Assembly (NCBI GenBank): GCA_964386925.1
Contig: CAYLUU010000027.1
Location: 1 to 26,132, forward strand
DNA from: CAG-791 sp964386925
Lineage (GTDB): Bacteria; Bacillota; Clostridia; Lachnospirales; Lachnospiraceae
DNA length: 26,132 bases
Direction: 5' to 3'
Part shown: positions 21,614 to 26,132 of the stretch, piece by piece
How positions within the stretch are numbered: position 1 is the first letter of the stretch
How the letters are laid out: the number at the start of each line of letters is the position of its first letter
Position numbers and translations under genes: made by a program
Notes under the pieces: generated by a model
Told to the model about the DNA's origin: nothing
Database searches by the model: none
Seen by the model: only the letters and a program-made list of their open reading frames with translations

Positions 21614-22414
21614 ATGTTGACAAAGAGAATCATTCCCTGTCTGGATGTGAAGGACGGACGGGTTGTTAAGGGCATTAATTTCGTGCAGCTGCGAGATGCC
21701 GGGGATCCGGTGGAGGCTGGTGAGGCATATTCACAGGCCGGGGCTGATGAGCTGGTATTCCTGGATATTACGGCGACCAGCGATGCGCGCAGTACCGTGG
21801 CGGACATGGTGCGCCGCGTGGCGGAAAGGGTCTTCATTCCGTTCACGGTTGGCGGCGGCATCCGTACGGTGGATGACATGAAGGCCATTCTTCGGGAGGG
21901 CGCGGACAAGATCTCTGTGAACTCTGCAGCCATCAAACGGCCGGAGCTCATCGCAGAAGGTGCAGATAAATTCGGCAGCCAGTGCATTACCGTGGCAATT
22001 GATGCCAGACGCCGTACGCCGGGGACGAATTCGGATGGAAGCCTTCGAGAGTGGCAGCCTTCGGATGGCTGGACTGTTTACATTGCAGGCGGTCGGATCG
22101 ATACTGGAATTGATGCACTGGAATGGGCGAGAAAAGCAGAGGAGCTTGGTGCCGGAGAGATTCTTCTTACCAGCATGGACTGCGACGGAACCAAGGCTGG
22201 ATATGATATCCCGCTGACCCGTGCGATCTCGGATCTCGTTGGGATTCCGGTGGTTGCCTCCGGCGGTGCAGGAACTAAGGAACATTTCCTGAAAGCCTTG
22301 ACGGAGGGGGGAGCGGATGCCGCTCTGGCCGCATCGCTGTTCCATTTCAAGGAGCTCGAGATCAATGAGGTGAAGGAGTATCTGCGTATGCATCAGGTAC
22401 CGGTGCGACTGTAG
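21614..22414 (+). CDS. hisF: Imidazole glycerol phosphate synthase, cyclase subunit
   Basis: Cyclase half of the HisHF complex, a (beta/alpha)8 barrel that uses HisH-derived ammonia on PRFAR. The 266-residue protein is slightly longer than the typical 253-258. It has the canonical start TKRIIPCLDVKDGRVVKG with catalytic Asp11, then ADELVFLDITAT, IPFTVGGGIRT, DKISVNSAA, VAIDARR with catalytic Asp130, and VVASGGAGTKEHF. Both catalytic aspartates are present, in contrast to the HisF-like barrel fused to HisIE at 10752-12056. An insert of about ten residues around RRRTPGTNSDGSLREWQP follows the second Asp. GGAAGGG upstream serves as ribosome binding site; hisH ends 35 bases before. Confidence 0.97.
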   Translation: MLTKRIIPCLDVKDGRVVKGINFVQLRDAGDPVEAGEAYSQAGADELVFLDITATSDARSTVADMVRRVAERVFIPFTVGGGIRTVDDMKAILREGADKISVNSAAIKRPELIAEGADKFGSQCITVAIDARRRTPGTNSDGSLREWQPSDGWTVYIAGGRIDTGIDALEWARKAEELGAGEILLTSMDCDGTKAGYDIPLTRAISDLVGIPVVASGGAGTKEHFLKALTEGGADAALAASLFHFKELEINEVKEYLRMHQVPVRL

Positions 22415-22430
22415 AAAAGATAAGAGTAAA

Positions 22431-22452
22431 TGACGCGTTGTAAAGTGCGTCA
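22431..22452 (+). promoter_or_regulatory. Hairpin abutting the pepD ribosome binding site
   Basis: TGACGC (22431-22436) and GCGTCA (22447-22452) pair perfectly around a ten-base loop, and the ribosome binding site GGGGAGGA begins at the next base (22453). It could influence initiation on pepD. With no T tract it is not a terminator. Confidence 0.4.
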
Positions 22453-22463
22453 GGGGAGGAATT

Positions 22464-23942
22464 ATGGATACCAGAACAATCGTAAATGAAGTTTGCGGCG
22501 AGGCGGAGCCGAAGCTGGTTCTGCACTTTTTCGAAGAAATCTGCAAGATCCCGCACGGATCCTTTCATGTGGAGGAGCTCAGCAACTGGCTGGTTTCCTA
22601 CGCACAGGAGAAGGGACTGTGGTATCAGCAGGACGAAGCATACAATGTGATCATTAAAAAGGATGCCACAGAGGGAGCCTCCAGCAGGGAGCCGGTTATC
22701 CTGCAGGGGCATATCGACATGGTTCTGGAGAAGACAGATGACTGCCCGTTGGATCTGGTGAAGGATCATATCATTCTGAAAAAGGACGGCGATACCCTGT
22801 ATGCAGACGGGACTACGCTGGGCGCCGATGATGGCATTGCAGTAGCGATGATGCTGGCTCTTCTGGAGGATGATACGATTCCGCATCCCCCGCTGGAGTG
22901 TGTGTTCACGGTGAACGAGGAGGTTGGACTCCTGGGGGCCAGTGCGCTGGATACCTCGTGCCTTGAAGGGCACCGGATGATCAACATTGATTCCGAGGAT
23001 GAGGGAATCTTCACCGTTGGCTGCGCCGGCGGAGCAGAGGAGCATTGCACATTCCCGGTGGGACGCAAGAAATATTCCGGACTTCTGATGCAGATCACGA
23101 TTAACGGACTGCTCGGAGGTCACTCCGGCACCTGCATCAATATGGGCCGCGCCAATGCGGATATCCTCATGGGACGGATCCTGCACAAACTCATGAAGAA
23201 AATTCCGCTGCACCTGTATTCCATTGAGGGCGGTTCGAAGGACAATGCGATCCCCCGCAGCTGCGTGGCACAGGTTCTCCTGGACGAGAGAGAAAGAGAG
23301 CACGCAGAGCATCTGGTAGAGAAGCTTTCGCAGCAGATCCTGCACGAGTATCATCTGACCGATCCTGGCATTCAGGTCAGCGTAGAGTGGCTGAACACTG
23401 ATTCTGTAAAGAAGCCGGTAAAGGCACTGTCGCATTCCGATACCAGACGCATCGTGGATTTCCTGCTGCTGACTCCGAACGGACTTGTTGAGACCGATCC
23501 GATGGACCAGAATCTGCCGCAGACTTCACTGAACCTCGGCATTCTGACCATGGATGCGGACAGTGTGACGGCAGTGTTCCTCGTCCGCTCCTGCATCAAC
23601 TCGCAGAAGAAGTACCTGCAGAAGAAGGTGGAGCGTCTCGTAGATCTTCTGGGCGGAACAACCGAGGTAAAGGGTGCATACCCTGCCTGGGAGCGCGTGG
23701 AAAAGTCGCCTCTTTGTGATGAACTGGTGAAGATCTATGAGAGTCAGACGGGCAAAAAGCCGGTTGTTGCAACCATTCACGGAGGGCTCGAGTGCGGATT
23801 GCTGGCGGCTAAGATCGACGGACTCGACTGCGTCTCCATCGGACCGGATCTGAAGGACATTCATACACCGGACGAGAAGATGTCTCTGGCCTCTGCAGAG
23901 AGAACCTGGAAGTTCCTGCTGGCAGTACTGAAAGAAATGTAA
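22464..23942 (+). CDS. pepD: Aminoacyl-histidine dipeptidase (M20 family)
   Basis: Zinc dipeptidase that cleaves Xaa-His dipeptides such as carnosine, in the cytosol. The 492 residues are the usual PepD length. Metal-site and catalytic motifs: PVILQGHIDMVLEKT (metal His and Asp), YADGTTLGADDGIAVAM (bridging Asp), TVNEEVGLLGA (catalytic Glu-Glu), and near the C-terminus ATIHGGLECGLLA and SIGPDLKDIHTPDE carrying the last metal His. A lid domain spans about 195-390. The GGGGAGGA ribosome binding site is only a few bases from the ATG. Its place next to hisF fits histidine salvage or supply, but may be incidental, as pepD is also a general peptide-utilisation gene. Confidence 0.95.
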   Translation: MDTRTIVNEVCGEAEPKLVLHFFEEICKIPHGSFHVEELSNWLVSYAQEKGLWYQQDEAYNVIIKKDATEGASSREPVILQGHIDMVLEKTDDCPLDLVKDHIILKKDGDTLYADGTTLGADDGIAVAMMLALLEDDTIPHPPLECVFTVNEEVGLLGASALDTSCLEGHRMINIDSEDEGIFTVGCAGGAEEHCTFPVGRKKYSGLLMQITINGLLGGHSGTCINMGRANADILMGRILHKLMKKIPLHLYSIEGGSKDNAIPRSCVAQVLLDEREREHAEHLVEKLSQQILHEYHLTDPGIQVSVEWLNTDSVKKPVKALSHSDTRRIVDFLLLTPNGLVETDPMDQNLPQTSLNLGILTMDADSVTAVFLVRSCINSQKKYLQKKVERLVDLLGGTTEVKGAYPAWERVEKSPLCDELVKIYESQTGKKPVVATIHGGLECGLLAAKIDGLDCVSIGPDLKDIHTPDEKMSLASAERTWKFLLAVLKEM

Positions 23943-23956
23943 GGGGTGGGAGCGTT

Positions 23957-24634
23957 ATGGCCGGGATTACGAATGACTGGCTTCCCGCTGTCGGGGGAGA
24001 ATTTAAAAAGCCGTATTATAAAGAGCTGTATTCCTTTGTGCGTGAGGAATATGCCACGAAGACGATTTACCCGCCGGCGCAGGATATCTTCAATGCACTC
24101 CACCTGACACCATTGTCGGAAGTGAAGGTCGTGATTCTGGGGCAGGATCCGTACCACGAACCGAATCAGGCGCACGGGCTGTGTTTCTCGGTACTCCCGC
24201 AGCAGCAAACGCTTCCGCCTTCACTGGTGAATATCTATAAAGAACTGCACGACGATGTCGGCTGCCACATGCCGAACAACGGCTACCTTGTGCACTGGGC
24301 TAAGCAGGGTGTCCTGATGCTGAACACCGTGCTGACGGTGCGCGCCCATGCGGCCAATTCACACCACGGGAAAGGCTGGGAGCAGTTCACAGATGCCATT
24401 CTGCAGGCTGTGAACCAGCAGGACCGCCCCATCGTCTATATGCTCTGGGGCTCTCAGGCACAGGCGAAAATACCGATGCTGACCAATCCGCAGCACCTGA
24501 TCCTGCGGGCACCCCACCCAAGCCCACTGTCCGCGTACCGCGGCTTCTTTGGCTGCCAGCATTTCTCGAAGTGCAACGCATTCCTGGAGGCGCACGGCGC
24601 GGCACCAATCGACTGGCAGATCCCGGATGTTTAA
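23957..24634 (+). CDS. ung: Uracil-DNA glycosylase
   Basis: Removes uracil from DNA as the first step of base-excision repair. The 225 residues are the family norm. Motifs: VVILGQDPYHEPNQAHGLCFSV with catalytic Asp64, LMLNTVLTVRAHAANSHHGKGWEQFTD, VYMLWGSQAQ, and APHPSPLSAYRGFFGCQHF with the catalytic His, all as in the family-1 enzymes of E. coli and humans. It starts 15 bases after pepD with GGGTGGGAG upstream, so the two are probably co-transcribed. Nothing in it looks unusual. Confidence 0.97.
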   Translation: MAGITNDWLPAVGGEFKKPYYKELYSFVREEYATKTIYPPAQDIFNALHLTPLSEVKVVILGQDPYHEPNQAHGLCFSVLPQQQTLPPSLVNIYKELHDDVGCHMPNNGYLVHWAKQGVLMLNTVLTVRAHAANSHHGKGWEQFTDAILQAVNQQDRPIVYMLWGSQAQAKIPMLTNPQHLILRAPHPSPLSAYRGFFGCQHFSKCNAFLEAHGAAPIDWQIPDV

Positions 24635-24693
24635 GGTATTTGACAGCGAGAGCGTGGCCCAGGCGGACCGACCTGCCAGGACCCGCGTCAGAT

Positions 24694-24723
24694 TTGATGT
24701 TTCGGAGCGTACTGTGTTATGAT
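24694..24723 (+). promoter_or_regulatory. Promoter of lysA
   Basis: TTGATG (24694-24699), 18-base spacer, TATGAT (24718-24723) with TG at 24715-24716 forming an extended -10. The expected start near 24730 leaves about 35 bases of leader before lysA, which has GAGGAAAAG as ribosome binding site. Confidence 0.65.
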
Positions 24724-24765
24724 TAGCACCAGCTAATTGATGACATATGAAATGAGGAAAAGCGC

Positions 24766-26040
24766 ATGAAAAAAACACCTTTTATCAGTGAGACCAAGGC
24801 ACGGGAGATCATGCAGGATCACCCGACTCCGTTTCACATTTATGACGAGAAGGGCATTCGCGAGAACTGCCGGGCGGTGAAGGAGGCCTTCGCCTGGAAT
24901 CCGGGATTCCGCGAATACTTTGCCGTGAAGGCGACACCGAACCCGTACATCATGCAGATCATGCAGGATTACGACTTTGGCTTTGACTGCTCGTCGATGG
25001 CAGAGCTGGTGATGTCGGAGGCTGTTGGTGCGGATGGAGAGCACATCATGTTTTCCTCCAATGAAACACCAGATTGCGAATACATAAAGGCAAGAGAGCT
25101 GGGAGCTATTATCAATCTGGATGATATTACCCACATTGCGACGCTGGAGAAGCTGTTCGGCGACACCTTCCCGGAGACGATGAGCTGCCGCTTTAATCCG
25201 GGCGGTGTGTTTCAGATGAGCAACGGCATCATGGACAACCCCGGAGATTCCAAATATGGAATGACAAGAGACCAGCTCTTTGATGCCTATGCGCAGCTGA
25301 AGGCACATGGTGTAAAGCATTTCGGCATTCATGCTTTTCTGGCGTCCAATACGGTTACGAATGAATATTATCCGAAGCTGGCAGGACAGTTGTTCGAACT
25401 GGTTAAAGAGATTCATGAGAAGCTGGATATTCATTTTGCCTTTGTCAACCTGTCCGGTGGTGTCGGCGTAGCTTATCGCCCGGAGCAGGAGGCCAATGAC
25501 ATCCGTGCAATTGGAGCAGGCGTGCATGAAGTGTACGACGAAATCCTGGTTCCGGCCGGAATGGGAGATTGCGCGATCTATACCGAGATGGGACGCTTCA
25601 TGCTGGCTCCTTACGGCGCACTGGTTACGACTGCTATTCATGAGAAGCACATTTATAAAGAGTACATCGGTGTCGATGCCTGCGCGGCCAATCTGATGCG
25701 GCCGGCTATGTATGGCTCGTACCATCACATCACGGTTCTTGGCAAAGAAGAAGCGCCGTGCGATCATACCTATGATGTGGTCGGCAGCCTTTGTGAGAAC
25801 AACGACAAGTTTGCCATTGATCGCCAGCTCCCGGAGATTGCAATGGGGGATGTGATCTACATCCACGATACCGGCGCACATGGCTTTGCAATGGGATACA
25901 ACTACAACGGCCGTCTGTGGAGCGCAGAGCTGCTCCTGCAGGAGGACGGATCGGTGAAAGAAATTCGCCGTGCAGAGACACTGCAAGATTATTTTGCAAC
26001 ATTTGATCAGACAGAGTTTGCATCTAAGCTTTGCAAGTGA
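24766..26040 (+). CDS. lysA: Diaminopimelate decarboxylase (clostridial-type LysA)
   Basis: PLP enzyme that decarboxylates meso-diaminopimelate to L-lysine, the last lysine step. The 424 residues have the alanine-racemase-like barrel first, with Lys55 in YFAVKATPNPY as PLP lysine, then GFDCSSMAELVMSEA, PGDSKYGM, FGIHAFLASNTVTNEYYP, LSGGVGVAYRP, and AIYTEMGRFMLAPYG. The second active-site segment is VGSLCENNDKFAIDR, equivalent to CESxD. HIGS of the classical enzyme is replaced by HAFLAS and EPGR by EMGR, which to my knowledge is usual in the clostridial and Bacteroidetes branch, so I do not regard it as defective. A carboxynorspermidine decarboxylase is the main alternative. It has its own promoter; a tRNA gene follows. 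Confidence 0.88.
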   Translation: MKKTPFISETKAREIMQDHPTPFHIYDEKGIRENCRAVKEAFAWNPGFREYFAVKATPNPYIMQIMQDYDFGFDCSSMAELVMSEAVGADGEHIMFSSNETPDCEYIKARELGAIINLDDITHIATLEKLFGDTFPETMSCRFNPGGVFQMSNGIMDNPGDSKYGMTRDQLFDAYAQLKAHGVKHFGIHAFLASNTVTNEYYPKLAGQLFELVKEIHEKLDIHFAFVNLSGGVGVAYRPEQEANDIRAIGAGVHEVYDEILVPAGMGDCAIYTEMGRFMLAPYGALVTTAIHEKHIYKEYIGVDACAANLMRPAMYGSYHHITVLGKEEAPCDHTYDVVGSLCENNDKFAIDRQLPEIAMGDVIYIHDTGAHGFAMGYNYNGRLWSAELLLQEDGSVKEIRRAETLQDYFATFDQTEFASKLCK

Positions 26041-26046
26041 TATAAT
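26017..26046 (+). promoter_or_regulatory. Promoter of tRNA-Leu inside the end of lysA
   Basis: TTTGCA (26017-26022), 18-base spacer, perfect TATAAT (26041-26046). The lysA stop codon TGA (26038-26040) supplies the TG of an extended -10. Start would fall near 26052, in the left arm of the following hairpin. Confidence 0.7.
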
Positions 26047-26049
26047 CAG

Positions 26050-26082
26050 CTCGTTGTGGCGCACAATGTGACAACGAGTTTT
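26050..26082 (+). terminator. Hairpin with short T run between lysA and tRNA-Leu
   Basis: CTCGTTGT (26050-26057) pairs with ACAACGAG (26071-26078); an inner CAC-aat-GTG extends it. Four T residues (26079-26082) follow and directly meet the first base of the tRNA. It can end lysA messages, or act as leader structure for the tRNA transcript; the T run is short. Confidence 0.6.
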
Positions 26083-26132
26083 GCCGGAGTGGCGGAATGG
26101 TAGACGCGACAGACTCAAAATCTGTTTTCTGA
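26083..26132 (+). tRNA. tRNA-Leu(CAA), 3' truncated by window
   Basis: The sequence begins with acceptor arm GCCGGAG and D-arm GTGGCGGAATGGTAGACGC, typical of bacterial tRNA-Leu. The anticodon stem ACAGA/TCTGT flanks loop CTCAAAA, giving anticodon CAA, which reads UUG leucine codons. The variable arm, T arm and 3' acceptor strand lie beyond the window. Confidence 0.93.

Noticed and set aside
24641..24690. Terminator-like inverted repeat after ung
   Set aside because: Only TGAC/GTCA and scattered pairs are visible and no T tract follows; too weak to list.
24766..26040. Degenerate, inactive LysA because HIGS, EPGR and CESGD are altered
   Set aside because: The altered motifs match the clostridial LysA branch as I know it, and the PLP lysine is present.
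24733..26118. 461-codon open frame on the minus strand opposite lysA
   Set aside because: Shadow of the lysA frame; its codon use and composition are not protein-like, and lysA carries all known motifs.

Overview
The window reads as chromosomal DNA of a Gram-positive anaerobe of the Clostridia, most likely a Lachnospiraceae relative. This is inferred from gene content: short HisG with HisZ, RecU, a clostridial-type LysA with an HAFLAS/CENND signature, Shine-Dalgarno starts throughout and moderately GC-rich codon use. Every convincing gene lies on the + strand, packed in operon-like runs. No insertion sequence, transposase, phage gene or CRISPR array was seen. The longest stretch without a gene is about 255 bases (18281-18535), and it is filled by a structured repeat and operator-like palindromes.

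Layout. 1-3826: housekeeping run with a 5'-truncated type II topoisomerase A subunit (parC-like), rsmD, coaD and a Gln/Ala-rich coiled-coil protein, closed by a strong intrinsic terminator (3848-3886). 3985-6310: a small two-helix membrane protein, an RluA-type pseudouridine synthase and recU. 6410-12056: a near-consensus promoter, then histidine biosynthesis genes hisZ, hisG, hisD, hisB and a three-domain protein with a HisA/HisF-like barrel fused to HisI and HisE. 12189-13975: aldose-1-epimerase-like protein and a SpoU/TrmH methyltransferase. 14099-20901: a MacA/MacB-type export system (lipoprotein adaptor, ATPase, FtsX-like permease) followed by an OmpR-type regulator and a sensor kinase. 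20922-22414: hisH and hisF. 22464-26040: pepD, ung and lysA, followed by the 5' part of tRNA-Leu(CAA) at the window edge.

How it works together. HisZ/HisG, HisE/HisI, HisH/HisF, HisB and HisD cover most steps from PRPP to histidine. HisA, HisC and histidinol-phosphate phosphatase are not visible. The his genes are in two blocks about 8.9 kb apart, with the exporter and two-component system between them, and hisH begins about 20 bases after the kinase stop codon.

The most unusual signals are: (1) a dispersed element of about 107-120 nt, present twice (10576-10695; 18279-18447), whose 13 core differences are nearly all base-pair-preserving or in loops, which is strong evidence for a structured RNA I cannot name; (2) the HisA/HisF-like domain fused to HisIE, where both catalytic aspartates appear to be tyrosines (Y13, Y130); (3) nested inverted repeats in most spacers of the his block; and (4) a perfect 11-bp inverted repeat whose loop is the -35 box of the his promoter.
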